Assembly: GCA_021234155.1 (NCBI GenBank)
Contig: JAJEKV010000099.1
Location: 62,001 to 126,000, forward strand
DNA: 64,000 nucleotides
From: Isoetes taiwanensis
Taxonomy: Eukaryota > Streptophyta > Lycopodiopsida > Isoetales > Isoetaceae
Reading direction: 5' to 3'
The position numbers and the translations under genes are program-made. The notes under the pieces are model-generated. The model saw nothing but the letters and a program-made list of their open reading frames with translations. It made no database searches and was not told the origin of the DNA. Shown one piece after another: positions 10,069 to 22,045 of this stretch; positions within the stretch are counted from its first letter, which is position 1, and each line of letters begins with the position of its first letter.

Positions 10069-10134
10069 CCTCTAAGGGTGCGCCAGGGCATAGTTAGGTC
10101 TGGACCTAATACCCTCCTCGCGCAGGCTTAGAGG
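10069..10134 (+). other. Leader hairpin copy 3
   Basis: CCTCTAAGGGTGCGC (10069-10083) pairs with GCGCAGGCTTAGAGG (10120-10134), with a two-base GG/GG mismatch. The position that is a C-A mismatch in the other copies is a T-A pair here. The inner stem is lengthened to TTAGGTC/GACCTAA. Confidence 0.82.
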
Positions 10135-10463
10135 GGTTCGAGAGAAAATAGTTGAAGAAGACCTAGCTTCGATTCGAGATATGGAGGATTTCATCAACAA
10201 ACCAAGAAATTAAGCAAGGCAGAGATGGAGGTCGTGCAACACTTGAAGACTCATTGGCGTGCACGCCTCCATAAAAACACAGAGAGACATGAGGCTGGCG
10301 AAAGTACATCAAGAGGACGAGATAAATAGAACACAAGCTGCTTTTGTAACTAACAGGTTTATATGTGATGTATGAAAATTTGAATAATAAAGATATATAG
10401 TCGTTTAAAAATGTGTATTCATTAGGTACGATATCACGGAGCAAATGCGATATTTTGACCAAC

Positions 10464-10534
10464 GACTCCAAGAGTCTTGCTTGAGCATAGTTAGGTCCCA
10501 ACCTAACCCCCTCCTCAGCAAGACTCTTAGAGTC
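10464..10534 (+). other. Leader hairpin copy 4, both arms changed together
   Basis: GACTCCAAGAGTCTTGCT (10464-10481) pairs with AGCAAGACTCTTAGAGTC (10517-10534) with one mismatch. Compared with the other copies, the segment TGCGC became CTTGCT on the left arm and its complement on the right arm, so pairing is kept. The inner stem is GTTAGGT/ACCTAAC with a CCCA loop. Confidence 0.88.
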
Positions 10535-10677
10535 ATCCGACCAAGCTGGGGCCTTGATTAGCCCTACTTGCTCCAAACGTAGTAATAAACAAAGAAACTT
10601 GCATTTAGGAAGAAAACTAATAGGAATTTACCCTTCCCAGCGGATTCTTGGCATCCATTAGGCAGAGATAGGCCAAT

Positions 10678-10743
10678 GACTCCAAGAGTGCGCCAGAGGC
10701 CACTTAGGTCCCAACCTAACACCCCCCTCGCGCACTCTTAGAG
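10678..10743 (+). other. Leader hairpin copy 5
   Basis: GACTCCAAGAGTGCGC (10678-10693) pairs with GCGCACTCTTAGAG (10730-10743). The inner stem is TTAGGT/ACCTAA around CCCA. Its arms are the same as copy 1, about 1 kb away. Confidence 0.85.
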
Positions 10744-10759
10744 GCGTCTGATTTTTCAA

Positions 10760-13700
10760 ACCCCATAACTTGAGCTACAGAGCTCCAAATCGCTTGAAAT
10801 TTGTTGCAATAGGACCGTTAGACAGCCTAGAATCCATTTATGACCTCAAATTAGGCTAGAAATGTCAAACCCCAGCTCAAAATGACCAAAATGGATTAAA
10901 CCCTTGAATTGTTTTTCCAAACTGTGGTTTGTTTGTAAATAGAAGCATACCCCAGTAGTACCTCACAAGTATTACCTCGGCCCAAAGCTGATGCCTTACT
11001 CCAAGGTAGAAGTGCCCAAGAACACCCCTTTGTTATAGTCATCAACCTCAGCATAGCAACCGAAGTCCAACTGTTGGTACATCACCTCTGCTCATGCCAA
11101 AGGCATAAACCTTGACCTAATTTTGTGCCCTTCTAATAGAGTTTGACCTATACAGCCGCCACATTGACACTCCCTATTGCCAGGATACCTAGAAAGGAGC
11201 TAGAGTCTAGAGCTGCCCAAGTCACTCCATGTGTAGAGATTGGACTCCCCCAAACCAACTTTGCTAGGACCTTAGAGTATGCCTCAAACATCATGGAGGT
11301 TTTGCAAAACAACCCTCATGTCATACCATACCACGCCCTAATGTCCATAGACTTGGAGATTATAGACATGTCTCGATAATCTTTGCTTTCGAGCCATCTT
11401 GCTTGCTTATAGAGCCCAAAATGTTGTAGGAGAGCCCTTCAAGTAGACCTTTAGACTCTAGGATATCTGGCGTTATTTTGAAGGGCGGGCCCAGAGCCAC
11501 GTGAAGAGCTAGAGGGCAACTCCTTGAAGACATCAAGGTCCCAGCCGATGTCAGACAAGATAAGGAGAGGAGACCGAAAAGGCAGACCCAAGAGAGGGAA
11601 GCACAACGACAAACACCTCAACCGACAAAAGAGTAGAACAGGACACCACCGGCCTATCATCAATCTTCATCAAATGAGAAGAATATTCGGTAACCAACCC
11701 CATCAAGAATCTTCTAGATGTCAACCTCCCGGCTACCACGTCTACGAGCTCACATCAGAAAGATGATCTCGACGCCCTCACCAGCTCGACGCACATGAGT
11801 TTCAAATAGAAGAACGCAAGGCAGCAAGATACACTTAGACAGCAATGTCACGTTAGCATCACGAGCTAGGGCCAGAGGGCATAATCTTCCGTCGAGGAGA
11901 GAAGGCATGGCGACACAGGAGTGTATAGAAAGCAAAGGAAGGATGACTTTACTACGTCAGCCAAGGAGTGCGAGACTCGAATGGATAGGATCCAAGGGAA
12001 GGAGGAGACAACCTAGCCAGCAGGTACAAATCACGCAAAGGCAACCAGAAGAAGCTAGGGTAGGTGCAATGGAGATGACCACACTTCCAAGCACAGGAGA
12101 GGCACCTCGGAATGAAGCAAAGCCCAATAAAAGCGGGCGCACTTTCGGGGAATTCAACCTACGGAGGAATGACAACGCGCCCTCTGACGACCACGACATC
12201 TCCGAGCCGAAAACATTCAAGAACGTCCGAACGCGCAACAGCCGGTGATCAAACCATCAATGGCACCAAGACATCGGCAACCTTGCAACGAGACACCGTG
12301 ATCTGAGGGGCGTTGGCGGTCACCGCATTCCTTACGGCGGACATACACATTAAGGAGGAGCATCTTTTTCAAGGGATCACATCGACGAACACTCTTCGCA
12401 ACTTGGGGTGACGAGCTCGGATCAGACATGAAGCTCAAAAAATAGTAGCAGCATCTCAAGGAATCTCGGAGTCAACCAGAACGAAGAAGATGTAGCAAAA
12501 CCGAAGGATCAAACGCGATAGGAGCAAGGGAAACCCTAAAGGAGTGTAAACATTTAAGTAGATCTTCGTAGTTGTTTTGAAAAAGTGGATGAATTAAAAT
12601 CCCAATGTAAATGCGTATATGTCTATTGTATATCTCAGGTGCTCACAGATATAGTGTAGAAACATGAGTTTAAAGTCATGTTTTACGGATTTAGCGCTTA
12701 GATCAGAAAGCTCCTTCACTTCGACTACCAAATGAGGAAGCAAGGAAGCACAACTATAGCCCAAGATCAAAATGGAAGAGCAAGTACGCGCGCGAAAGCT
12801 TGACGAGCAAGCAAACCTTCGACTTCAAACACTTCGGGAAGTGCCCTCAAGTAGAAGACCGCTCGTCCACCCAATGTTAGAATAAGAGACAACACCGGTC
12901 ATGTCAAGATCATCGGCATCTCGCACGGGACATCGTCGGGCCGCACCACTACCTCTTGTGGCAGCGGCAACACTTGACGAACTTATGACACGAGTGGCCT
13001 CAACAATAGAAGGAGGAACGACCCGACATCAACGAGCCAACTAGGAAGGCAACATCTCGACAACCATAATTCCACCTTGTGGTAATATAGGGTGATGCGC
13101 TATGACACGTGTATTAGATGGAGAGGCACTTACGAAAGGCACTGCGACGAGGAGATATGCCTTCAACAACTAGGTGATGGCTTCGTCAGATACTCCTACC
13201 AGTAATTAGAAGAAAAGAAGCCGATCGTATCTCCGACATGAGGGACATCAAACGCCCAAGGTAGAAGCACTCGACACCTTAACGACAAGGATAGCAACTG
13301 AAGCACCTTCGGCAAAAAGAGAGTTCAAGATAATAGCGGGGCTATTCAGCGACAAGACTATATCTAAGGCAGGTACTTCTTCAATTCAAAGGGTCAAAGG
13401 CTGCGCCAAATATAAGGATCCATCACCCGGACAATATAGCCGCCAGGAGGAGAGCCATGAAGCTTTACTTGACAGAGAGACCGACATGCATAGAGGGACA
13501 AAGGTCAGGAACTGAAAGCTGGAGAAGTGTTAGCAACCGACTTCTTCCAAGAGCTTCCTAGAGGCAACAAAGAGGATCAAGCCAGCGGGCACAATCAAAA
13601 ACCACTTGGGTACCTCAAGACAAGGCGGTATGGCGAGAGCGTGACAGCGTCAAGCCAGGTGTCGAGGGGATCGGCAAAGGAAGATTAGGCTTCGATGGAG

Positions 13701-16700
13701 AACCAACTAGGTGAGGCAAGAAGCGTGAGCCGATGACTTGCCACTGGCGGACTGCATGCAACGGGTGAACCCAGGATCGGCGATTCAAGAACAAGCTGCG
13801 AGAGAACAACTCGGAGGTATAGCCAAAGGAAGCGTACGGCCTCAGGCGCGCCAAATAGCTTCAGGAAGTATCATGAGAGGAAACAATTACAACCCGGCAG
13901 TCGGGGAAAGCGGGCCAATGTCGAGCATCGCTGACCAGCACATCTTTAGTTAGAATGTGATGCAAAGTGTTGTGCCATAAGCGAACAAACATCGAGAGGG
14001 CCCAAGCATATCAACAAAGTTACCACCGGAGTCTGGTGACGTACAAATAGGAGGATATAGATGCGTCAACACCATGTACCACGGGGAGGAACACGATGGT
14101 ACAAAAGGGTAGGTGTGCAACTTCGAGCGGAGGCACAAGGGGACATATGCTCCTATTAGTAATTGTAATTATATAAAGCTATATGCTTTGCATGTATAGT
14201 TCCCTTGTTATTTCTTCCCTCCCATAGCGTAACAAATCAAGCGAAGAGATGTCGAGGCAATTTGCGGTGAAGCAATCAGCATCTTCAGCACTCTTGAGAC
14301 ATACGATAGCGACAGAGAGGACTGCGATGTGTGGGCATTCGTGGAGTCCCGAAACAATATCGGGATATAGAGTAGATCCTTCGGCTGCCAAGACAAGAGT
14401 TCAAGATGAAGATGATATTTTTTCAAGCGAAGCGCCATGAGCTTTTAGCGGCATGGAAGATTTCAAGTGACCAACTACACCATCAAAGGCCGACAGGAGG
14501 CTTCTAAGCGAACAAAGTCAACCTCTACATCAAAGAACCGTCAAGACTGAAGTATCTCGAGAGCAACTTCGGGCATTGCCTTGCAGCTTCAAGCGGGCAA
14601 AGGTGGATGAGCTTCCTAGCTCGAGGGGATCTGAACCATGGGGCCTAGTAGATTAAATGTATAGTGATAACATCCATATTGGGATTAGAAGGCGCTTCCG
14701 GATATTCTCATTGAAAGGATTGCCCCAATATTGAGCCTAGCGTCCAAAAAGTTGGGAAGGAAAGCGCATAGGAGTGACTAAGCTTCTACCGCGATTGTTG
14801 CTGAGGACATCCAGCGTGTGAAATCACTTGGTGAGATCACCTGCGCTAAGAAGGAATCATTACTAGGATGGTGTTGACCATGTATAAATCTAGTACCTCC
14901 AAAAGAGAATAATCAGCACAGAAAGAAGAAAAGAAGTAATCTAACAAATTAAGGTAACTTCACGATGACATCAATTAGATTGGTAGGAATATTCAAGAGT
15001 TTAAATAACTAAGAAAGGGAAATCTCTAGAATATAAAAGAATAATACATGTAAAATTACATTTAAAATAAAATTATAGTAATCAAATAGTCTTTTGAGAC
15101 AAAGGAATTGTCATAATATTAAAACCTTGTGCTTTGGAACTCATTAACTATATTGAAACAAATGATAACATAATAGGCATCCATCTTAGATGTGGTTATA
15201 TATATATTAGCTAAGGCTAGTAAAGTAATCGCTAAGTAAGGGGAGAGAATAAATATGGCGTTGTGTACAAGCATACATTGAAGGGTGCAGGACCATTTTT
15301 CTTTCGAAGAAAGTGGGAGGAGCTCAATCTCGAGATGAGCGATGCTTGCATCGAATTGACCGATAAGTAGAATAGAGTTCACTCAGGCAATGGCGAAGCC
15401 CGAATAGGCGTGGAAATAGATAGATACCTTAGGCTGGGGGGGCCTTCAGCGTGCAAAAGGCTGGCGTAGTATGCGCTACACCAATGAGTGGAGTGCGCTA
15501 TAGGAGCAATGCAACGACCAGTCATCTCAAATTACTCCGCGCCCGGCTCAATGGTGGATCGTTCTACCAGCCTTAGGTAAGGTGTGCATGTATTATAAGC
15601 TTTAATGTGTCTTATAGATAAGTTAAATATAGATCCTAATAGCTTTGCACTTAGAATTGATGTCGCATTATATGTATCATACGGAAATAAGTTAAATAAC
15701 AACGATAATGTGAGTTAGCATGTTAATTAATCCTTGTAGAGGATGCAATTCCTTCCAAGGATAGCTATATGACCTGGGGTCCTTATAAATATAAATAGAA
15801 AATAAGTGGATATACTTAAAGCATCTTAGGGATATACTTCCAAAGTGTCACAAGGCCAAGGAAGAGAATAAGAAGCATCTAATTCTTGTGTATGATAACT
15901 AAAACCTTCTCTATGTAAACAATAGGTCTAAAATGGGGTTATTGTTTTAGATAATGTGATCTAAAAGTAATTAAATATTGTAAGCTTAGAGTAAATATAA
16001 TTGTACTATCCCGGAAGTAATGCATCAGATGCTATGATACTTGTTAATTCATAAATATTACGTTAAGGTAATTATATTGTCCACATGCATTAAAGGGCGG
16101 CAAAAATGGAAACAGGGCATGTCGATTTGTGTTTAGATTAATTTCATGTGTAGTTAAGTATAATCTACATACAGCTTTATGGTGGGGTTGCATGCGTTAC
16201 TCTGCGATGATGAGATTACTCACGGTGATCTCACAGAGCGTGGTGTAATGTCCAATGTAGGCATGGTAAGCGTTTCATGGATGAGTGGAAGGTAGATTAG
16301 AAAGTCATACGTTTCCCGCAGGAGGGTAGGCGACCTCGAAGAAAGGAGTCATTCAGGTGCATTGATAGGAAAAGCACCTCTAGCCCTTATATGCTTTGAT
16401 AGGGAGGAATGGCCTTCGCCCTTATCTTGGGAAGGACCTATCCTCCCATGTTGAACTAGAGTGTAGGCATGGCGGCATATAGGCATATAGAGGCATCCAG
16501 CCATAATGGAAGATTCACCTCTTCCTGCAGCCCAGGAGATTAGCCATGCACATCCATGTGGAGTATTAGAATTGGTCACCATATAGCCAAAATTTTTATT
16601 AATAATTAAAATGGTTATAGCGTAGTGACTGACACAACGGGCCAATAAGGGCGAGGAGGTCGAGCCTCACGAGACTTGCAACACAAGTTTTTGTTATAAT

Positions 16701-17290
16701 GTGTTGCAAGGGATAGAAAGGTACCCCTTAGAAGTGTAAATTTTGTATGAAATTGATAGAACTTTGATAAACTTAAATATTGTATTAAGTAGAGGCAATA
16801 ATTACCTTTAAGGATTAAGTTATGAAGTCATAAGTTAATTGGATAATAAATGATACTGATAATGTCTTAAAAACGTACCTTAGAAGTAGTATAATAATTA
16901 AGATAGTAAGTGTGTAATTATAGATATTGTAAAATTATCTGGGATTTTAAGGTCGCGAAGACTTGCAACTTCTAAATTTTGTTGAATGTGCAAGGAATGA
17001 GAATACTGCTTAAATAATAATTGTATATGAGGAGTGTTAAATTGTGATAAACTAAATGTTGTGATACTTGAGAAACTAATAAGTACCTTGTTTTAATAGA
17101 AGTTCTGATTTGACAAGTTATTTGATAGCGTATTAAGTAATGTGGTTAAAATATTGCCTTAAGAGTAATCTTAATAGTATTAATGCATTATAATAGTAGC
17201 CATTGTATGCATCAAGCAAGTTGGTTGCGAAGACGGGAAGAGCCCAAGGTGGGGAGACTCGATCTTTGCTTGAGACTGACTTATCAATTC
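10760..17290 (+). other. Interior of the LTR element, no recognised coding
   Basis: From about 10976 to 14640 the DNA is richer in G and C and contains short open frames, such as an Arg/Lys-rich 80-codon frame at 11524 and a 113-codon frame at 11907. None shows a retroviral motif. From about 14650 to 17290 it is AT-rich and closed in all frames. The GC-rich part may be a decayed Gag or foreign insert. Confidence 0.55.
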
Positions 17291-17306
17291 AAGGTAAAGG
17301 GGAGAA
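17291..17306 (+). other. Polypurine tract
   Basis: AAGGTAAAGGGGAGAA sits directly before the 3' LTR start TGTGGCG, the usual place of the plus-strand primer. Confidence 0.8.
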
Positions 17307-18857
17307 TGTGGCGTTCGGCATAATGTCACGGTATGAATCGTATATTATCTTGACCGTCACTAGTACGTAATGCATTCGGGCGACATGTACCGCAGCGGCC
17401 GTAAGAGGTAGTACCCACAGAGAATTGACAGCAATGAACCATTATATTGCACATGTTAAAGCAACATGTGAATATAATCCCTTTTTACTGCGTGGCAATG
17501 ACCCATTGACCAAAAGGACCAGCCTAGAATTCGTGGGGATAAAGGCATAAACCTAAAAGGGAAACGCACCGGTTCTCGGCCGAGTCTTTCCGGTTAAAGC
17601 GGCGAAGGATGCATTTCCGCTGAGCGGGAACATAGAAGTCAGATCTCGGGTTACCTTTCGATCGAAGATCAATGAACTTCGAGGTCCCGGCGGCATGGGC
17701 GGCACTGAGAGAGGGTAGAGCCAGCAAGATCTTGTGGTGGTGGATTGGTCCAATAGGTAGATCCGAGGATTATCGAGGCCTGCTGATAGAGTTTAGCATC
17801 CATTCTCTTATCTATAAGCGACCCTCTGACTGGGAATGATGAACAGCACAAAGGAACCTAACCAGCTAGCCATGATTAGGTAGATTAGAATAGGTATTCT
17901 ATTATTTTGATTACATTTGTGATGATGTTTTGACATTATATCTCGCGCCCTCTTGTGTATTGAGAAGGGGGTAGAGACCCGAGCCCAAGTAGTTGTATGA
18001 TCCTAGTTTTACCCATTAATTCCCAGTGTCACGGCACGTACATAAACGCCTTTGTTTGTGGGTGAGCTGAAGCCAGAGTGACAAGGGAGGGCTTGTCTAA
18101 TCCAGTTGATCAGTGGCGTAACGGCAGTAGGGGCGGTATGACTGAGCCCTAATACCACGGCGCTAGCGTGAGGCGAGGTATGGGCTCGACACTGGAATGG
18201 GGTGATCGTCACCTTCGGTGAGTTGAAGTGAATGACGATGGCTCTCTAGCTACTTGTGATTGGCATGAACCTCACGGAGGTGATCTCCTCTGCCTCATGG
18301 GGCCCGGGAGATGCAACCGGTAGTAGTAGCCCCTCACGGCTATTCACGGCGAGCTACGGTGGGAGCTCCGATAGCACCGGCCCTATCGCAAAGTAATACG
18401 GGAGGGCGGATGGAGTGGACTACCCAGAGCCATGTTCCTATACCCGGTAAATCCATTTTGCCTTAAGTGCATGCGCATTGCTATCACACGGAACCCCAAG
18501 CGTCGATCTTTCCCCATGAGTCTGAGCTTTGCAGGTAAGAGTTTTTCCCCATGTTATATTTGATGTCTTGATGTGTTGTTGCGCATTTCTTGTGATATGG
18601 TGGACCACCCGCCCGAGGTGGGTATGTTGTGTTGATTGATGTCATGTGCTCATGTTTTGTTTGCGGCCAGGCTAGGTGCGATCCCAAAGGGAGGCGGGAT
18701 GAATAACCGTCCATTCTTCCCAAAAATTGAGTTCTTAGCCACCATAAGGGCGATGTTAGGTGGAGCGGCCTCATGTCGGCTGGCAGTCTTTGATTTGAGG
18801 ATGATCTCCGGTTGCTCTGATCGAGGGCATAAATTATATGAGGTACAGAGACGTCTA
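17307..18857 (+). repeat. 3' LTR (about 1551 bp)
   Basis: It aligns along its length with 7827-9385 but with many small differences. Many 5' LTR CAG words are CGG here, and runs such as GGGG or CCC differ in length. The terminal CACA is altered to CTA, which explains the loss of the canonical CA end. ATTTG of the target site follows at 18858. Confidence 0.87.
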
Positions 18858-18862
18858 ATTTG

Positions 18863-19076
18863 TTTACCATGTATAGGAAACATACGCAAATATTATTTGT
18901 CATCTTGTCATTGACTATGAGCACGGGGAAGGTCACCTCACATTCCAACACTCATCATTTCAAATGCTATAATCTATACCACAATTTGTAGATACAAGTA
19001 TGATTATTGATACATAGAATCTAGTGACTTAATAGCCATGATGGAACTAGATGAGGCAAAAGTAAGAGGATGTAAA
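18863..19076. other. Short spacer after the LTR element
   Basis: Nothing was recognised. Confidence 0.5.
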
Positions 19077-19178
19077 GGCAATCCTAGAAAAGAAAAAACT
19101 TTGTAGGGAAAAGATGCAAAGCTTTGTAGAGCAATCCTAGAAAGAAAAACACGTGAGGGAAAGATGCAAGTTTTGCTT
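19077..19178. repeat. Imperfect tandem repeat, about 50 bp, two copies
   Basis: GCAATCCTAGAAA-GAAAAA followed by GGGAAA-GATGCAA occurs at about 19078 and again at about 19131, with small indels. Confidence 0.7.
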
Positions 19179-19179
19179 A

Positions 19180-20120
19180 GTACTTCCTTTTTTGTTTAGT
19201 TGTGTGCAACATTCTAAATTTCTTTGAAAAGCAGGTCCAAAAGGAACTATAAAAATCTGAAGTAAATTCTTTTTGGCAAATGAAAATTATTGATACTGCC
19301 TACCCAACATAGTCATGACTATACAATGTTCAATTGGGAAAGAGGAGGAATTTGTAAGCTGAATAATAATTACCAAATGTAGAACTATTTTTGAATGATA
19401 CTAACTATTAAGTTAACAATAGCCATTAATTACGACGAAAACAATACTTAGCATTAGGCTGGCTCATATATGCTCTAATTAATGCACAAGACAATTGATA
19501 TTCATCTTTGCTCACAAGCGAGAAAAGCGAAAGCAACATCCCATTTGCTCCTACAATCCATGTCCCGGAGCACCACGGGATGGCAATTGCCAATAGAGAT
19601 GTAATTTGAAAGCGCATAACCCACCTTAAAATTTTTCTTTTTTCCTCACTATTATTATAAAAAGTTAAGCTAAAATCTTGGGTTTGTATTCTACTTTTTT
19701 ATTTCTAATTTTTATTATGCAACAACTTTAATGCAGCTAGAAGGTCAAAATAGCTTCTATGAAATCAACCCTAGAATCCAATAATCGAGAAGGCACATTC
19801 ACATAGAAAAGAAAAATAATAAACCATAAATGAAGAAAAAAATGACACGCAAAGTGTCACATGTCATGTTCGGGTCATCCAAAGCGCATCACGGACCTGA
19901 TTTGACATGGTTAGAGTCGCGACCTTGAGAGCATATAAGAAGTATGGGTTAGATTATGTCAATTGAATGCCCAAAATACATGGTGATGCCTAAAATTTTA
20001 CCATATATAGCCACTATCTAACAAAGAGGCGGAATAAAATAAGTAGACAATCATATTGAGTTTAGTCAAACTTTTGGAAGTTTGCTTAGGCTGTATCGAT
20101 TTAAAGCCAATTTACCTTTT
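19180..20120. other. Spacer, nothing recognised
   Basis: AT-rich DNA with no coding frame of note. Confidence 0.45.
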
Positions 20121-20124
20121 CAAA

Positions 20125-20290
20125 ACATATGCCTGTGATAGCGGTTAGAGGTAAGAGGCAAATTGATCTTGAATATAGAATCTCATATGAATTACCTTTA
20201 AAAACACTTATACTTACGGCGATAGCGACCTTTAGAATAAGAAGCGAAATTGATCTTGGTCATAGAGATCTCATATAAATTGGTGAATAG
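20125..20290. repeat. Imperfect tandem repeat, about 85 bp, two copies
   Basis: Both copies run from a GATAGCG-TT-AGA block through AAATTGATCTTG to AATCTCATATGAATT or its variant. It may belong to the copia remnant whose Gag lies to the right. Confidence 0.6.
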
Positions 20291-20526
20291 TTAGAAATTC
20301 CTCATCGTCTTTAGGGCAGTTAGAGCTGTGAGAGTCTAATCATCGAGGAAACACAGGCGAAAAATATTTTTCCTTCTTAAATCAAAACCTACTCCAGTTA
20401 GTATTTTTTTTAGAACCCTTAAATATAGCATCTTAGCGAATATTAAGCATAAAACCACGCCTCACGATCTTTCTCCTTCCGCATCTATCGAGTTTGGTTT
20501 TAGACTCTCTATCCACGGACCAGCAA

Positions 20527-21000
20527 TCATGACTTCAACAAACCCTTCACTCGAAACTTCCAAGAATGCCAATGGGTTCCATCAAAAGGCTTTAGAGTGG
20601 ACTCACTCTTCATAAACTTAGACATCTCGAACAACGAGACAAGATCAACCTACAGCTCTGATACCATGTAAAGAATAAGTAGAGGAGAACAATAAACAAG
20701 ATCCTTCACCAAACCAAGACACATTCTCCTTTATTCACATTCAATATATATACAATGAATAAATCTCAATGCACATGCATACTATACAAGTGTTGTGCAT
20801 GCAATCACATACGTGCATGGGCATGTGCATGTACATGCATGCAATCTTGCTTAGCCCCCAATAAGTGACGAATTTATGAGGGGGTCTCTTAATAAGTTAA
20901 GAGTTGGCGAACTTAAGACATTACGGAATTTGGCCAAGTGGCCTAAATAGTCATTCCATAAGTATATCTAGTTCTCACTTGGGACTAAATTGGCCCCAAA
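20527..21000 (-). mobile_element. Ty1/copia 5' end: LTR, primer site, Gag start
   Basis: On the minus strand TGGTATCAGAGC (20656-20667 on plus, reversed) is an initiator tRNA-Met primer site. Just right of it the plus strand begins TGTAAAG at about 20669, the end of an LTR running rightward to about 21000; its far end was not located. Downstream on the minus strand, the ATG at 20625 opens a 32-codon Gag start containing KPFDGTHWHSWKFRVKGLL, the classic copia Gag N-terminus, then a TGA at 20527. The rest of the element is not recognisable. Confidence 0.75.
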
Positions 21001-21339
21001 GTTAATACCACTCCAATTAGCAAACATCTAATTGGCCATTCTAATATCATAATAGACAATAAAGTGCCTGGCTTGGTAGTCTGTGGTGAGTAGGTAGGTA
21101 AAGGCATCTATTCAAGCCCGTGAGTCACTTGCATTTTGCTGAACACGTAATTTGTGGCCAAATGGCCCTTGAGAATACTAAAATTTTTCAGCTTGGAGTA
21201 AATGCACACTATGAAATTGTAGAAAATGCCAAATGTTATAACATAAATTAATAAATTATGTTAACTGTGGTTGCATGTGTCTACAATCAAACTATTAAAT
21301 TTAGCATTGTTTGCGTAAAATTGAGTAGAATATTGTACT

Positions 21340-21360
21340 CAATATCAGCAATCAAGAAAC

Positions 21361-21452
<92 letters not shown>

Positions 21453-21562
21453 GCTTAGACATATTTTTATCAATATCATCAATCAAGAAACATATAATAA
21501 ATAATAGTAGGTAGCTTAGACACATTTTAATCAATATCATCAATTAAGAAATATATAATAAT
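21340..21562. repeat. (AAT)n microsatellite with three flanking direct repeats
   Basis: A near-perfect AAT array of about 90 bp runs from 21362 to 21452. The unit AATATCATCAATCAAGAAACATATAATA, shown here only as a description of its order, occurs before the array and twice after it with small changes. Array growth seems to have started inside one copy of a tandem repeat. Confidence 0.88.
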
Positions 21563-21824
21563 AATAGTTTAAGAGAAGCTCACAATATAGCTTTTTACAT
21601 TCATAGTTTGAATTACACTAATATAACGACAACCTTCTGGATATGTTGATCAAATTACATTTATCTCTAACTCTTGAAGGAAGATGTTATACAACCAAAC
21701 CCATGCATTTAGTTGGAAATTGACTATTTGTTATATTCCCTTTTTAACGACATCAAGCTAATGATGTAGATGAAGAAAAATGATCATGTAATATTTGTGC
21801 AAAAGCTATTATGTTAGAGATAAT

Positions 21825-22045
21825 GTTAGCTGCGGGCCTGCGGGGTAAAGGACACGGTGAGCGGCGGGGGGCGGGCCCCAGTCGCACCCAGCGTAAGCCC
21901 CTAGCAGCCAGCTGATGCGGATTAGAGGAGGATATTTCTGCCTTGCGTGGTCTTGCGTCGTAGCCACACAACTCGTGCCGTTGTCGACCAACAGGAGAAG
22001 GTGGCTTAGGGCAGCCGGAGGAAGCGGTATGACACGTATACGTAT
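21825..22045. other. GC-rich island of unknown origin
   Basis: About 220 bases rich in G and C (for example GCGGCGGGGGGCGGGCCCC) stand out sharply from AT-rich flanks. Open minus-strand frames exist but show no recognised domain. It could be a fragment of a mobile element or transferred sequence. Confidence 0.5.

Larger units (their letters stand above)
7822..18862 (+). mobile_element. 11-kb LTR retrotransposon lacking gag-pol (LARD-like)
   Basis: The 5' LTR is 7827-9385 and the 3' LTR 17307-18857. A tRNA-iMet primer site TGGTATCAGAGC lies at 9387-9398 and a purine tract at 17291-17306. The 5-bp target duplication ATTTG flanks the element at 7822-7826 and 18858-18862. These parts prove one complete insertion. 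The interior of about 7.9 kb has no reverse transcriptase, protease, integrase or zinc-knuckle motif in any frame, so it probably moved using proteins from another element. It resembles the class called large retrotransposon derivatives. The LTRs have diverged strongly, so the insertion is old. Confidence 0.9.

Noticed and set aside
9641-10743. Regularly spaced repeats considered as a CRISPR array
   Set aside because: Eukaryotic context, about 212-base spacing, diverged repeats and location inside an LTR element. There are no cas genes.
11524-12306. Arg/Lys-rich frames considered as a Gag nucleocapsid
   Set aside because: No CCHC knuckle or Gag motif, and basic composition alone is weak evidence.
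21258-21543. Poly-isoleucine and poly-leucine open frames
   Set aside because: They are translations of the AAT microsatellite, not genes.
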